The notes: generated from the sequence alone by a model not told the origin. Counted from the stretch's first letter, positions 9,873 to 19,446 are shown. The stretch is DNA of 64,000 nucleotides from Primorskyibacter flagellatus (GCF_900176485.1 NZ_FWYD01000011.1:36827-100826); one strand, 5' to 3'. Program-made: numbers and translations.

Positions 9873-10691
9873 ATGCCCGAAGACAGTCTGATTACCGACC
9901 CGAATGGCGGCATGCCCCGCCTGCGCGAAATCATGCGCCGCTTGCGCAACCCGCAAACCGGATGCCCCTGGGACATCGAACAGACATTCGCCACCATCGC
10001 CCCCTACACGATCGAAGAGGCCTACGAGGTCGCCGACGCCATCGAACGCGAGGCCTGGGACGAGTTGAAAGGCGAATTGGGCGATCTGCTGTTTCAATCG
10101 GTGTTCCATTCGCAAATGGCCGAAGAGGCCGGGATGTTCACCTTCGAGGACGTGGCCGACACCATGTCCGACAAGATGGTGGCCCGGCATCCGCATGTCT
10201 TTGGTGATGAATCGAACGCGAAAAGCGCGCAACAGCAAACCATCGATTGGGAGCAAACAAAAGCCGCCGAACGCGCCGCCAAGGCTCAGACCGGCGCGCT
10301 GGATGGCGTGGCAGTGGGCCTGCCTGCATTGCTGCGCGCGGTGAAGCTGCAAAAGCGCGCGGCACGGGTGGGGTTCGACTGGCCCGAAACCGAACAGGTT
10401 CTGGACAAGATCGCCGAGGAATGCGCCGAACTGCGCGAGGCGCATGCCTCTGGTGACAAGGCCCATACCGAAGAAGAGCTGGGCGATTTGCTATTTGTCA
10501 TGGCCAATCTGGCGCGCCATCTGGGCATTGATCCAGAGGCGGCGTTGCGCGGTGCTAACGCCAAGTTCACACGTCGTTTCAAGGGGATAGAGAACGCCCT
10601 GAAAGCGGCAGGCAAGCGCCCGGAGGAGTCTGATCTGGCAGAGATGGACGCCCTTTGGGACGCGGAAAAGCGCCGCGAACGTCAACCCTGA
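9873..10691 (+). CDS. mazG: Nucleoside triphosphate pyrophosphohydrolase MazG
   Basis: House-cleaning enzyme that hydrolyses (d)NTPs to the monophosphate and pyrophosphate. Two tandem MazG domains are visible: the first with GCPWDIEQTF, EEAYEVADAIE and KGELGDLLFQ, the second with EECAELREA and EEELGDLLFVMANLARHLG, carrying the paired ExxE and ExxD metal-binding residues. The open frame extends upstream to 9813, but the ATG at 9873 gives the usual family start (MPEDSLITDPNGGMPRLREI) with a GGAT ribosome site; this makes a 272-residue protein. Confidence 0.95.
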   Translation: MPEDSLITDPNGGMPRLREIMRRLRNPQTGCPWDIEQTFATIAPYTIEEAYEVADAIEREAWDELKGELGDLLFQSVFHSQMAEEAGMFTFEDVADTMSDKMVARHPHVFGDESNAKSAQQQTIDWEQTKAAERAAKAQTGALDGVAVGLPALLRAVKLQKRAARVGFDWPETEQVLDKIAEECAELREAHASGDKAHTEEELGDLLFVMANLARHLGIDPEAALRGANAKFTRRFKGIENALKAAGKRPEESDLAEMDALWDAEKRRERQP

Positions 10692-10711
10692 CAAAAATGT
10701 TCGGGTATTAT

Positions 10712-10740
10712 ATTGACCAAGTAAAACGCTCGGAATAGAC
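10712..10740 (+). promoter_or_regulatory. Candidate iron-responsive operator and promoter
   Basis: The short gap before the iron-type binding-protein gene is AT-rich and contains TTGACCAAGTAAAACGCTCG followed by GAATA. The TTGAC ... CTCGG layout resembles the iron-Rhodo-box described for Rhodobacterales iron genes. The match is from memory of the motif and is not a scored hit. Confidence 0.35.
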
Positions 10741-10775
10741 AGGTCGCAGAAAACGTGAACCCGAAAGGACGACCC

Positions 10776-11783
10776 ATGTATCGCCTGACTTGTGCTACAG
10801 CCCTGATGCTGACGACTGCCATGCCTGCCATTGCCGAAGGCATCGTCAATATCTACTCCTATCGCCAGCCTGAACTGATCGCGCCCCTGACGGACGCCTT
10901 CACCGAAGAGACCGGCATTGATGTGAATGTGGCCTATCTGAACAAGGGCATGGTCGAAAGACTGCAAGCCGAAGGTGATCGCTCGCCCGCCGACATGGTG
11001 CTGACCGTGGACATCTCTCGCCTGTCCGCTGTCGTCGATGCCGGGCTGACCCAGCCGGTCGAGACCGAAACACTGACATCAAACGTACCCGCGCAGTACC
11101 GCGACCCCGATGGCAACTGGTACGGCCTGACCACCCGCGCACGGATCGTCTATGCCTCCAAGGATCGTGTCGATCCATCGGAAGTCACCACCTACGAGGA
11201 TCTCGCGGACCCCAAATGGGAAGGCCGGATCTGCACCCGTTCGGGCACGCATCCCTATAACGTCGCGCTGGCCTCGGCGGTGATCGAACATCACGGCGAA
11301 GAAGCCGCGAAAGAATGGCTGGGCGGCTTGAAGGCCAATTTGGCGCGCAAACCGCAAGGCAACGACCGCGCGCAGGTCAAGGCGATCTGGGCCGGCGAAT
11401 GCGATCTTGCCATCGGCAACACCTATTACATGGGCAAGATGCTGGCAGATCCCGAACAGGCGGAATGGGCCAACTCGGTCAACGTGCTGTTCCCGGAATT
11501 CGAAGACAGCGGCACCCATGTGAACATCTCGGGCGTGGCGCTGACGAAATCGGCCCCGAACAAGGAAAACGCCATCAAGATGATGGAATTCCTGACCTCG
11601 CCCAAGGCGCAGGAAATCTACGCCCACGCCAACTATGAATACCCCATCGCCGAGGGCACAGAAGCAGATGAAGTGGTGCAAAGCTGGGGTGAGTTCACAC
11701 CGGACGAAACCAACCTGATGGCGTTGGCCGCCCAACGCGCCGCCGCCCTGCGGATCATCGAGGAAGTCGATTTCGACGGCTGA
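10776..11783 (+). CDS. Fe(3+) ABC transporter substrate-binding protein
   Basis: Periplasmic ferric-binding protein of the FbpA/FutA/AfuA type. A Sec signal peptide covers about residues 1-20 (ending AIA-EG), followed by the family start VNIYSYRQPELI, then NKGMVERLQAEG, PADMVLTVDISRL and WYGLTTRARIVYASKDRV. The tyrosine pair in the NTYYMGKM segment fits ferric binding. The ATG at 10776 is preferred over the upstream GTG because AAAGGA lies 7 nt before it; the product is 335 residues. No permease or ATPase genes sit next to it; a terminator follows at once, so the transporter partners are elsewhere. Confidence 0.9.
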   Translation: MYRLTCATALMLTTAMPAIAEGIVNIYSYRQPELIAPLTDAFTEETGIDVNVAYLNKGMVERLQAEGDRSPADMVLTVDISRLSAVVDAGLTQPVETETLTSNVPAQYRDPDGNWYGLTTRARIVYASKDRVDPSEVTTYEDLADPKWEGRICTRSGTHPYNVALASAVIEHHGEEAAKEWLGGLKANLARKPQGNDRAQVKAIWAGECDLAIGNTYYMGKMLADPEQAEWANSVNVLFPEFEDSGTHVNISGVALTKSAPNKENAIKMMEFLTSPKAQEIYAHANYEYPIAEGTEADEVVQSWGEFTPDETNLMALAAQRAAALRIIEEVDFDG

Positions 11784-11805
11784 TCCCATTTACATCGAGC
11801 AGCCC

Positions 11806-11838
11806 AAGGCCCCGTCCATCAATGGCGGGGCCTTTTGG
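11806..11838 (+). terminator. Rho-independent terminator
   Basis: AAGGCCCCG and CGGGGCCTT form a perfect 9-bp stem (11806-11814 and 11825-11833), followed by TTTTGGTTTT. It directly follows the iron-binding protein gene. Confidence 0.88.
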
Positions 11839-11967
11839 TTTTCTGGGCAAGGTCGGCTTCGAGCCCGGAAAAGCGGATGCTGCACCTTACACGAACGTCC
11901 GGGTTCTTGACGGTGCAAAAAAGGACCAAGATCAAACAAGTTTCGCATGTGAGCGAAATTGCGTTAC

Positions 11968-12438
11968 ATGATTGGTATGAGAAGCATCGCCGTTTTGTTC
12001 GTTATCGCGTGGTTTGTCTTTGCGTTTTTCGATCTGAATTTTGATCGCGACGTATTCAGAGCTTACACTGCTTCTGAAGTGGTGGACTACGATCCCGATG
12101 AAGGGCAACCTAGGCTGCTTCCTAGAGCAGTGATGGAATATCGTGTTCAACAAGGAGGTGTGGTCGGCCGAATAGGGGATTCCGTAAGTGAGTACGAGGA
12201 CTGTACAGTCTTTGATCGCGACAATTGGTCATGCAAGCATTCTGATGAATCAGGTACGTTTGGTGCAAGGCAGGGCGAATTCTTCAGCCGAAGCAACCTC
12301 GACAAATTCCCTCACCTTGACTATCTTGATGAAGAAGAAACACTGTCTCGGTTTCGCTACATCATGCTTCAGTGCAGATGGGATGCTACGGGTGGCATCG
12401 ATGCCATCTTTTGCCTGTTGAGGCCATTCACGACATAA
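11968..12438 (+). CDS. Hypothetical membrane-anchored or secreted protein
   Basis: I do not recognise this protein. It has about 156 residues: a single hydrophobic N-terminal segment (MRSIAVLFVIAWFVFAFF), then an acidic soluble part rich in Asp, Glu and Arg, with four cysteines (two in the CTVFDRDNWSC segment) that suggest an exported, disulfide-bonded domain. The gene is clearly lower in GC than its neighbours and has no obvious partners, which hints at recent transfer. The start is uncertain: ATG codons at 11968 and 11977 are both possible and neither has a good ribosome site. Confidence 0.6.
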   Translation: MIGMRSIAVLFVIAWFVFAFFDLNFDRDVFRAYTASEVVDYDPDEGQPRLLPRAVMEYRVQQGGVVGRIGDSVSEYEDCTVFDRDNWSCKHSDESGTFGARQGEFFSRSNLDKFPHLDYLDEEETLSRFRYIMLQCRWDATGGIDAIFCLLRPFTT

Positions 12439-12661
12439 CCCCCAAAGAGCAACGCTCGTTCAGAGGGGACGGACGACAGTCCGACACCAATGGTGGGTCT
12501 GTCCCGCATAGCTGACGTGGCGCGCTTCTTCGGGCGCGCGCTCGGCTGTCGGCGGGGTATCGCCTTCGTAGTCCCATTTTGCTTGCGACACCTAAAAGGC
12601 TCTGTCAGATGCATGGGCGCAGATGGGCCTCGCGCGCCATGGGCAGGCAAGGAGAATGGCA

Positions 12662-13603
12662 ATGACGGCACGCAAGATCATCATCGACACCGATCCGGGC
12701 CAGGACGACGCGGTGGCCATCCTTCTGGCACTTGCCTCTCCCGAAGAGATCGAGGTGCTGGGCATCACGGCGGTGGCCGGAAACGTGCCGCTGGCGCTGA
12801 CCCAAAAGAACACGCGCATCATTTGCGAATTGGCGAACCGCACCGATATTCCTGTCTTTGCGGGCTGCGATGCACCGCTGAAAAGACCGCTGGTCACGGC
12901 CGAGCATGTGCATGGCAAGACCGGGCTTGACGGGCCTACCCTTCCCGATCCGACAATGCCGCTGCAAGATGCCCATGCGGTCGATTTCATCATCGAAACC
13001 CTGCGCGCACATCCTGCCGGGACGGTCACGCTTTGCCCGCTGGGGCCGCTGACCAATATCGCCACCGCGCTGGAAAAGGCTCCCGACATTGCCCCGCGCA
13101 TTGCCGAGATCGTGCTGATGGGCGGTGCCTATTTCGAGGTGGGCAACATCACCCCCGCCGCAGAGTTCAACATCTATGTCGATCCGGAAGCCGCTGATAT
13201 CGTGTTCAGATCCGGCGCACCGATTACGGTCATGCCGCTGGACGTGACGCATAAGGCACTGGTCACGAAGCCGCGCAACGATGCGTTCCGCGCCTTGGGC
13301 ACGCCCGTGGGCGAGGCCGTGGCTCTGATGACCGACTTTTTCGAACGGTTCGACAAGGAGAAATACGGCAGCGCAGGCGCGCCACTGCACGACCCTTGCG
13401 TCACCGCTTATCTGATCCGGTCGGACCTGTTCACCGGCCGTCACATCAATGTCGAGATCGAAACCACCTCGGAACTGACATTGGGGATGACCGTCGCCGA
13501 TTGGTGGGGCGTCACCGACCGCCCGGCCAATGCGACCTTCATGGGCGATCTGGACGCGGACGGCTTCTTTGCGCTGCTGACGGAAAGACTGGCCCGGCTA
13601 TGA
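12662..13603 (+). CDS. Inosine-uridine preferring nucleoside hydrolase
   Basis: Cleaves the N-glycosidic bond of ribonucleosides for purine and pyrimidine salvage. The N-terminal DTDPGQDDAVAILLAL holds the aspartate cluster that binds the active-site calcium. GNVPLALTQKNTR, GPLTNIATALE, MGGAYFEVGNITPAAEFN and HDPCVTAYLI are further family signatures. The ATG at 12662 is chosen because AAGGAG lies 7 nt upstream, giving 313 residues. The stop overlaps the next gene's start (ATGA), which forms a two-gene unit with the acetyltransferase. Confidence 0.94.
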   Translation: MTARKIIIDTDPGQDDAVAILLALASPEEIEVLGITAVAGNVPLALTQKNTRIICELANRTDIPVFAGCDAPLKRPLVTAEHVHGKTGLDGPTLPDPTMPLQDAHAVDFIIETLRAHPAGTVTLCPLGPLTNIATALEKAPDIAPRIAEIVLMGGAYFEVGNITPAAEFNIYVDPEAADIVFRSGAPITVMPLDVTHKALVTKPRNDAFRALGTPVGEAVALMTDFFERFDKEKYGSAGAPLHDPCVTAYLIRSDLFTGRHINVEIETTSELTLGMTVADWWGVTDRPANATFMGDLDADGFFALLTERLARL

Positions 13604-14046
13604 AGACCCTGCATCTGGCGGGCCCGGACGATCTGTCCCGGCTGTTGCCTCTGGTCGCCGCCTTTCACGAACATCAGGGGTTCAACACCGATCCCGAGCA
13701 TCGGACAGCCGCCATCCTGCCTCTGCTTGAAGGTTCGGCGCATGGCGCGGTCTGGCTGATCGGACCACGCAAGGCACCGGTGGGCTATGTCGTCGTCACG
13801 TTCGGCTGGTCGGTCGAATATGGCGGGTTGGACGGGATCGTTGACGAATTGTATATCCGCCCCGCCGTGCGCGGCCGCGGCATGGGATTCGAGGCGGTCA
13901 ATTCCTTGGCCCACGCCCTGCGCGACAATGGCGTTCGGGCGCTGCATCTTGAGGCCGACCGCAGTGATGAAACGCTATCCCGGTTTTACAGGCGCAGCGG
14001 GTTTCGCCCGCGCGAAGGGTATCTGTTCATGTCGCGGGTGCTGTAG
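13600..14046 (+). CDS. GNAT family N-acetyltransferase
   Basis: A 148-residue single-domain acetyltransferase. The acetyl-CoA binding motif A is visible as LYIRPAVRGRGMGFEAVNSL (the R-G-R-G-M-G turn), followed by a conserved beta-strand and the terminal GFRPREGYLFMSR. The substrate is unknown. The start overlaps the nucleoside hydrolase stop by ATGA, so the two are probably co-translated; this placement may mean that it acts on a small metabolite linked to nucleoside salvage, but that is inference. Confidence 0.88.
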   Translation: MKTLHLAGPDDLSRLLPLVAAFHEHQGFNTDPEHRTAAILPLLEGSAHGAVWLIGPRKAPVGYVVVTFGWSVEYGGLDGIVDELYIRPAVRGRGMGFEAVNSLAHALRDNGVRALHLEADRSDETLSRFYRRSGFRPREGYLFMSRVL

Positions 14047-14099
14047 CGCACAGACATTAACGCACTGGCATTCCCGGCCCGAATGCCTATTTGTGGGGT

Positions 14100-15518
14100 A
14101 TGACCCTGCATATCCCCTTCGACAATTCCTACGCCGCCCTGCCCGATGGCTTCTACACCCGGCAGAACCCGACACCTGTCGCCGCGCCACAGTTGATTGT
14201 GTTCAACCACGCGCTTGCGGCGCAGATGGGCATGGAAGGCACGGATGACCCCCGCCTTGCGTCGATCTTCGCGGGCAATGAGGTGCCGCAGGGCGCGGCC
14301 CCCTTGGCGCAGCTTTATGCGGGTCACCAGTTCGGCCAGTTCAATCCGCAGCTTGGCGATGGCCGCGCGATCCTTCTGGGCGAGACCGTGGGCCGCGACG
14401 GGCGACGCCGCGACATCCAGCTCAAGGGCTCTGGTCCCACGCCATATTCCCGCAGCGGCGATGGTCGCGCGTGGCTGGGGCCAGTGCTGCGCGAATATCT
14501 TGTCTCCGAGGCAATGCATGCGCTTGGCGTGCCCACCACGCGCGCGCTGGCTGCCGTCCGCACCGGAGAGCCCGTCTACCGCGAGGCCGCCCTGCCCGGC
14601 GCGGTACTGACCCGCGTCGCCGCCAGCCACATCCGTGTCGGCACGTTTCAGGTCTTTGCCGCACGCCGCGACACGAAGGCGCTTCGCGAATTGATGGACC
14701 ATGCCATCGCGCGTCATTACCCGGACGCCGATGGCCCGCGCGGGTTCTTGCAGGCGGTGATTGCCGCGCAGGCGAAGCTGGTGGCGCAATGGATGTCGGT
14801 CGGCTTTATCCACGGGGTGATGAACACGGACAATTGCGCAATCTCGGGCGAGACGATCGATTACGGCCCCTGTGCGTTCATGGATGTCTACAATCCCGAT
14901 ACGGTTTTTTCGTCCATCGACCGTCGTGGCCGTTACGCCTATGCCAATCAGGCCGATATCGTCATCTGGAACATAGCACAGTTGGCGACATCTCTGGTGC
15001 CGCTGATGCCCGATACGGATGAGGCCGTGAAGGGCTTTACCGATGACGTGCAAGGCATGGCCGAGCAGATCCGCGCGCAGTGGTTGACGCGGTTCGCCGC
15101 GAAGATCGGCATCACGGAAGCTCAGCCCGAAGATGCCGCGCTGATCGGCGACCTGCTGACCACGATGGATGAGAACCAGGCGGATTTCACCAACACGTTC
15201 CGCGCGCTTGTCTCGGGCGACGCACGAGACCAGTTCACGGACCCGGCGGCGTTTGAACTTTGGGCCGAGGGCTGGAAACAACGGTTGGACGGCGAGGCAG
15301 ATCCGCAGGCGGTGATGACCTCTGCCAACCCTGCCTACATCCCGCGCAATCACCGCGTGGAGCAGATGATCGAGGCTGCGGTTGCAGGCGATGATGCGCC
15401 GTTCCACCGGATGCTGGACATTCTGTCTCGTCCTTACGAGGATCAACCGGTTGCCGAGGACCTGACCCGCCCGCCCCTGCCCGCCGAGGTTGTACCCGCA
15501 ACATTCTGCGGAACCTGA
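14100..15518 (+). CDS. selO: Protein adenylyltransferase SelO (YdiU/UPF0061)
   Basis: A pseudokinase-fold enzyme that transfers AMP to Ser, Thr or Tyr of target proteins and is tied to the oxidative stress response. Family signatures are [40 protein letters not shown] and [20 protein letters not shown], the last holding the catalytic and metal-binding acidic residues. The C-terminus ends in FCGT, which keeps the conserved cysteine at the position that is selenocysteine in animal SelO. The ATG at 14100 yields 472 residues. Confidence 0.95.
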   Translation: MTLHIPFDNSYAALPDGFYTRQNPTPVAAPQLIVFNHALAAQMGMEGTDDPRLASIFAGNEVPQGAAPLAQLYAGHQFGQFNPQLGDGRAILLGETVGRDGRRRDIQLKGSGPTPYSRSGDGRAWLGPVLREYLVSEAMHALGVPTTRALAAVRTGEPVYREAALPGAVLTRVAASHIRVGTFQVFAARRDTKALRELMDHAIARHYPDADGPRGFLQAVIAAQAKLVAQWMSVGFIHGVMNTDNCAISGETIDYGPCAFMDVYNPDTVFSSIDRRGRYAYANQADIVIWNIAQLATSLVPLMPDTDEAVKGFTDDVQGMAEQIRAQWLTRFAAKIGITEAQPEDAALIGDLLTTMDENQADFTNTFRALVSGDARDQFTDPAAFELWAEGWKQRLDGEADPQAVMTSANPAYIPRNHRVEQMIEAAVAGDDAPFHRMLDILSRPYEDQPVAEDLTRPPLPAEVVPATFCGT

Positions 15519-15838
15519 CCGACAAGCCAAGCGGCACTGGCGTCAATTCTTGTGCGCGGCATCCATCCGTGACGACGCAAAGCCAGCCAGGCGAAGCGTT
15601 CGTATGTCCTGAACGGGACCGCTGCGAACATGTTTCAGGTCGCGTCATGGCTGATCGTGCTGGCCGGGGCAGTTCGGTGCCGCGAATTTCGTGACACCGA
15701 ACGACTTACCGGCTGGTCAATCGGCTGTGCCGCGACCCGGATCTGGTCCGAGCCGGATCACAGTTTTTCGGTTACAGAACGGTCCCGACGTGTCATGTTG
15801 GCGCTCAGGTTTAAGCAATTAACCAGGGAGATTAGCAA
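15519..15838. other. Intergenic, no feature seen
   Basis: This 320-bp stretch between selO and the DUF533 gene shows no convincing coding frame, RNA gene or strong hairpin. It ends with the AGGGAG ribosome site of the next gene. Confidence 0.5.
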
Positions 15839-16606
15839 ATGAGCCTCATGGGAACGCTGGCCAAGATCGCCATCGGATATGCCTCGGCGCGCGGCATCGA
15901 CAAACTGACAAGTGGTCAGGGTATGGGCGGCGGCGCTCAGGTCAAAAGCACCGAAACCGGCGGGCTTGGCGATATGATGTCGCAGATGACCGGCGGCACC
16001 GAAGGGCAGACCAACCCATTGCAGGGGCTGATGGAACAGATGCAGAAAGGCGGGTTGGACCTGTCGGCATTGATGGGCGGCGGACAATCCGGCGAAAGTG
16101 GAGACAAGGGCGGATTGCTGTCCTCTGCGCCCGGCGGCGGCACTGGACTGGCGGGCATGCTTGCCGGTGTCGGTGCGATGGCTCAGGCGCAAGGCAAAGG
16201 TCTGAGCGGGCTGATTGACCAGTTCAACACCGCAGAAACCGCACCGGACGCCGAGGCTGCCGCAGCGCTGATGCTGCGCGCGATGATCCAGGCGGCCAAG
16301 GCCGATGGCGGCATCGACGATGCCGAGAAGGCGAAGATCCTGGAAACCGTCGGCGACGATGCAGATGCCGAAGACATGGCCTTTATCAAGGACCAGCTTG
16401 CGGCGGATGTGGATATCAAGGGGCTGGCGGCTGACACGCCTGCCGCGCAAAAGATGCAGGTTTATTCTGCCTCCATGACCACGATCCGTGTGGATACGCA
16501 GGCAGAAGCGCAGTATCTTCATCAACTGGCACAGGCATTGGGCATTCCCGAAGCCGGGGTCAATGCGATGCATGTTCAACTGGGCCTGAGACCGCTTTAC
16601 GCCTGA
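15839..16606 (+). CDS. DUF533 / TerB-like protein
   Basis: The 255-residue protein starts with a short helix (SLMGTLAKIAIGYASARGID). A long Gly/Gln/Met-rich low-complexity linker follows (about residues 25-120), then a C-terminal all-helical domain (about 140-255) with AAALMLRAMIQAAKADGGID and DAEKAKILETVGDDA, typical of DUF533/TerB-like folds. TerB-type domains bind divalent metal in some relatives; the function here is unknown. AGGGAG precedes the ATG at good spacing. The gene stands alone and ends at a bidirectional terminator. Confidence 0.8.
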   Translation: MSLMGTLAKIAIGYASARGIDKLTSGQGMGGGAQVKSTETGGLGDMMSQMTGGTEGQTNPLQGLMEQMQKGGLDLSALMGGGQSGESGDKGGLLSSAPGGGTGLAGMLAGVGAMAQAQGKGLSGLIDQFNTAETAPDAEAAAALMLRAMIQAAKADGGIDDAEKAKILETVGDDADAEDMAFIKDQLAADVDIKGLAADTPAAQKMQVYSASMTTIRVDTQAEAQYLHQLAQALGIPEAGVNAMHVQLGLRPLYA

Positions 16607-16630
16607 ACTGCACCGCACAGACCCAAGTAA

Positions 16631-16670
16631 AAAAGCGGCTGCGCACCCATCGGATCGCGCAGCCGTTTTG
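16631..16670. terminator. Bidirectional terminator
   Basis: A 9-bp perfect stem, CGGCTGCGC (16636-16644) and GCGCAGCCG (16657-16665), is flanked by an A-run on the left and TTTT on the right. It sits between the convergent DUF533 gene and the TRAP operon. Confidence 0.88.
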
Positions 16671-16744
16671 TTTCGAATACCTTAAGTCGGACAAGACGGG
16701 GTGCAGCAGCCCTGCCGTTTGGCCAGCCGCTGCACCGTGCCGGC

Positions 16745-18100
16745 TCAGCCGTAAACCAGCCTTGGCAGCCATGTGATGATCTGCGGGAAGACCATGCAGA
16801 GCACCAGGCCGACAATCTGTAGGAACAGGAAGGGCAGCGCGGATTTGAAGATATCGGTCATCGGGATGTAATCAGGGGCGACGCCACGCAGGTAGAACAG
16901 CGCATAGCCAAAGGGCGGCGACAGAAAGCTCATCTGCATGTTCACCAGGTACAGCACACCGAACCACAGCACCAGATCGTCCGGACTGTCGAGGCCGAAG
17001 GCCTGCGCCCCCAGCACCTTGATGATCGGCACGAAGATCGGCACGCACAGCAACAAGATACCGACCCAGTCAAGGAACATCCCCAGAGCCACCAGCAGGA
17101 TCTGCATCAGGATCAGGATGCCCCACGGGCCAAGCCCGGTCGCGGCAAGCGATTCCTGAACGAATTGCTGCCCGCCTTCCAGCACATACAGCCCGACAAA
17201 GATCGTCGCGCCGAACATGATCCAGATCACCATGGCCGACGCCTTAAGCGTGGTGGTGCAGGCTTCTCTGATCGTCGGCCAATCCAGTTTGCGGTGGATC
17301 GCCGCCACGATGAAGGCGCCGAATGTGCCGATGCCTGCGGCCTCCACCGGGGTGGCCACGCCCGTGAAGATGATCCCCAGCACGACAACAACGAGCGTGA
17401 TCGGCGCAGCCATCTTGCCGACAAGCTGCACCTTTTCCGCATTGGACACCCGTTCCTCTACCGGGATGGCCGGGCCAAGCGCGGGATTGATATAGGACCG
17501 TATCACCACATAAGCGATATACATCCCCGACAGAAGCAGGCCCGGAATCACCGCGCCGATGAACAGCTCGCCCACCGATTGTTCAGCCACCACGGCGTAG
17601 ATGATGGCAAGGATCGAGGGCGGGATCAGAATGCCCAACGTGCCCCCCGCCATGATCGAGCCCATGGCGATCTTCGGATCGTAGTGGCGCTTCAGCATCG
17701 CGGGCAAGGCAATGATGCCCATCGTCACCACCGCTGCCCCGATCACGCCGACCATCGCGGCCAGGATGGTAGAGGCGATGATCGTGGCCGCCGCCAGACC
17801 GCCTTTCAGCCCGCCCATGACCTTGTAGATCACGTCGAACATGTCGTTGATGATGCCTGCCCTTTCCAGCATCGCCGCCATGAAAATGAACAGCGGAATG
17901 GCCGAAAGCTGATAATTCGTCATCAGCGGGAAGATGCGGCTTGGCACGATGTTCAGCGCCCGAGCGTCACCCAGGATAAACAGGAACACGCAGGCCAGAC
18001 CACCCGTCACGAAGGCCAGCGGCAAGCCGGCCATGAGAAGCGCCAGAAGGCTGCCGAACATGATCAGCGTCAGCCAGGCGATGTCGATTTCTATACCCAT
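16745..18100 (-). CDS. dctM: TRAP transporter large permease (DctM)
   Basis: The main membrane subunit of a tripartite ATP-independent periplasmic transporter, driven by the sodium gradient. The 451 residues are almost all hydrophobic helices (about 12 segments). Family patterns include GLPLAFVTGGLACVFLF, the IPLFIFMAAML segment and GGTLGILIPPSILAIIYA near the first substrate gate, with FLDWVGILLLCVPIF later. It lies 3 nt from dctQ and is the last gene of the dctP-dctQ-dctM operon. The substrate cannot be fixed, though the long form with an extended DctQ is often found with dicarboxylate or 2-oxoacid type binding proteins. Confidence 0.95.
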   Translation of the reverse strand: MGIEIDIAWLTLIMFGSLLALLMAGLPLAFVTGGLACVFLFILGDARALNIVPSRIFPLMTNYQLSAIPLFIFMAAMLERAGIINDMFDVIYKVMGGLKGGLAAATIIASTILAAMVGVIGAAVVTMGIIALPAMLKRHYDPKIAMGSIMAGGTLGILIPPSILAIIYAVVAEQSVGELFIGAVIPGLLLSGMYIAYVVIRSYINPALGPAIPVEERVSNAEKVQLVGKMAAPITLVVVVLGIIFTGVATPVEAAGIGTFGAFIVAAIHRKLDWPTIREACTTTLKASAMVIWIMFGATIFVGLYVLEGGQQFVQESLAATGLGPWGILILMQILLVALGMFLDWVGILLLCVPIFVPIIKVLGAQAFGLDSPDDLVLWFGVLYLVNMQMSFLSPPFGYALFYLRGVAPDYIPMTDIFKSALPFLFLQIVGLVLCMVFPQIITWLPRLVYG

Positions 18101-18103
18101 GCC

Positions 18104-19417
18104 TCAGTTCCCCCGCGCGATTTCACGGATGTCTTTGGACAGCTTGGAGACACCTTGCAGCACCAGCAGCAGGCCCCCGATCACCATCACCCATTTCATT
18201 GGCCAAAGTGGCACTTCCCATTCGTTGAAGCTGATCTCGCCCCAGCGGATGTTTGGGTCGCTCCACTGGTTCGCACCGAACCCGCTCAGCATCTCGCCAA
18301 AGCCGATCTGCCCACGCGCCCAGTCCGACAACACGGAATTGCCCGACGGCACAGCGATTGCGTCCATGGCAAAGATCCACGACGTCACCAACAACGTGCC
18401 TGCGAAGATAAAGAAGAAGATCGAGGTCAGCAGATCGACCCAGGCCTTTTTCGGGCGCGTGAGCGGTGCGTAGAAAATATCGACGCGCACATGGCTTTCG
18501 GTCAGCATCGCATATGACCCTGCAATCAGGTATTGCATGCCGAACATCAGGTACATTGCCTCATGCGCCCAGTTGGTGGGGCTGTTGAAAACGTAGCGGG
18601 CAATCACCTCGTAATAGTAGACAAAAACCGCGATCACCGCCCAGTAGGCGACAAATTCACCGCAGAACAGCGACAACCGGTCAATCCAGTTCTCGGCGTA
18701 TTCGGCGTCTTTCTTCGGGGCCTCGGCAGCCTCTGCCGCAGCGAGGGCGGCTTCGGTTTCGCTCATCTCTTCATGCGCGGGCAGCTTGTCATTTGCGTTT
18801 CGCACCAAAGAGGGCATCAAAATCATGTCAATCAGCAACAACGCCAGGATCAGATACAGCGCGTAACCTCCCGCATCGTCCCAAAAAGCGCGCGTCCTTG
18901 CCGCCTCGTCCCGCTGGGGCGCTTTCTCTTCCAAGGTATTGCGAGCGGCTTCAAGCCGCGCTTCGCCCTTGGAAATCGTATCCTGCGCACGGGTCAGGCG
19001 ACGCTCGGCAGATTTCTGCGTGAAAGACCCGGCTTCGGCAGCATCATAGGTGGCCTGAAGCTCTTCCAGATTGGCGCGCGCTTCATCGACGCGGGATTCT
19101 TCGCGATCCAATGTCCGTTCGGCCACACGCAATTCATTGGCAAAACCCGACAGGATGGTGCGGGCGTCCTGCGTCTGGCCATTGGCATACAGCACAAAAA
19201 GGAAGATCGGCAGATAGACCAACCCCCACATGTTCTTGAGATAAAACCGGTGCAGACCGATAATGCCGCCGGTGACGGCGATCATGTAGCCCAACGGCAA
19301 TGTATAGCGTTTTTCTTGCGGCTGCGGTCGGCGCGACAAGATCATCGCGACAATGGGAAAGACGATAAGCCCGACCCAGTACAACCAATGCGGCAGCGTG
19401 AAGCTGAGCCCCGGCAT
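18104..19417 (-). CDS. dctQ: TRAP transporter small permease with TM2-like N-terminal extension
   Basis: Residues from about 235 to the end (437 in total) form a standard DctQ four-helix domain: ENWIDRLSLFCGEFVAYWAV, the YYYEVIARYVFNSPTNWAHE motif, SHVRVDIFY and later helices. This is preceded by about 230 extra residues: two membrane segments with a TM2-domain pattern (GIIGLHRFYLKNMWGLVYL, about residues 50-70), a charged coiled coil (about 95-170), and one more helix. Ordinary DctQ proteins are about 160-230 residues, so this is roughly double size. The ATG at 19417 is preferred because GGAG lies 6 nt upstream; the frame opens with TTG at 19444. Confidence 0.9.
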   Translation of the reverse strand: MPGLSFTLPHWLYWVGLIVFPIVAMILSRRPQPQEKRYTLPLGYMIAVTGGIIGLHRFYLKNMWGLVYLPIFLFVLYANGQTQDARTILSGFANELRVAERTLDREESRVDEARANLEELQATYDAAEAGSFTQKSAERRLTRAQDTISKGEARLEAARNTLEEKAPQRDEAARTRAFWDDAGGYALYLILALLLIDMILMPSLVRNANDKLPAHEEMSETEAALAAAEAAEAPKKDAEYAENWIDRLSLFCGEFVAYWAVIAVFVYYYEVIARYVFNSPTNWAHEAMYLMFGMQYLIAGSYAMLTESHVRVDIFYAPLTRPKKAWVDLLTSIFFFIFAGTLLVTSWIFAMDAIAVPSGNSVLSDWARGQIGFGEMLSGFGANQWSDPNIRWGEISFNEWEVPLWPMKWVMVIGGLLLVLQGVSKLSKDIREIARGN

Positions 19418-19446
19418 TAAATTCTCCATGGCTGTCAGAGACAAAA

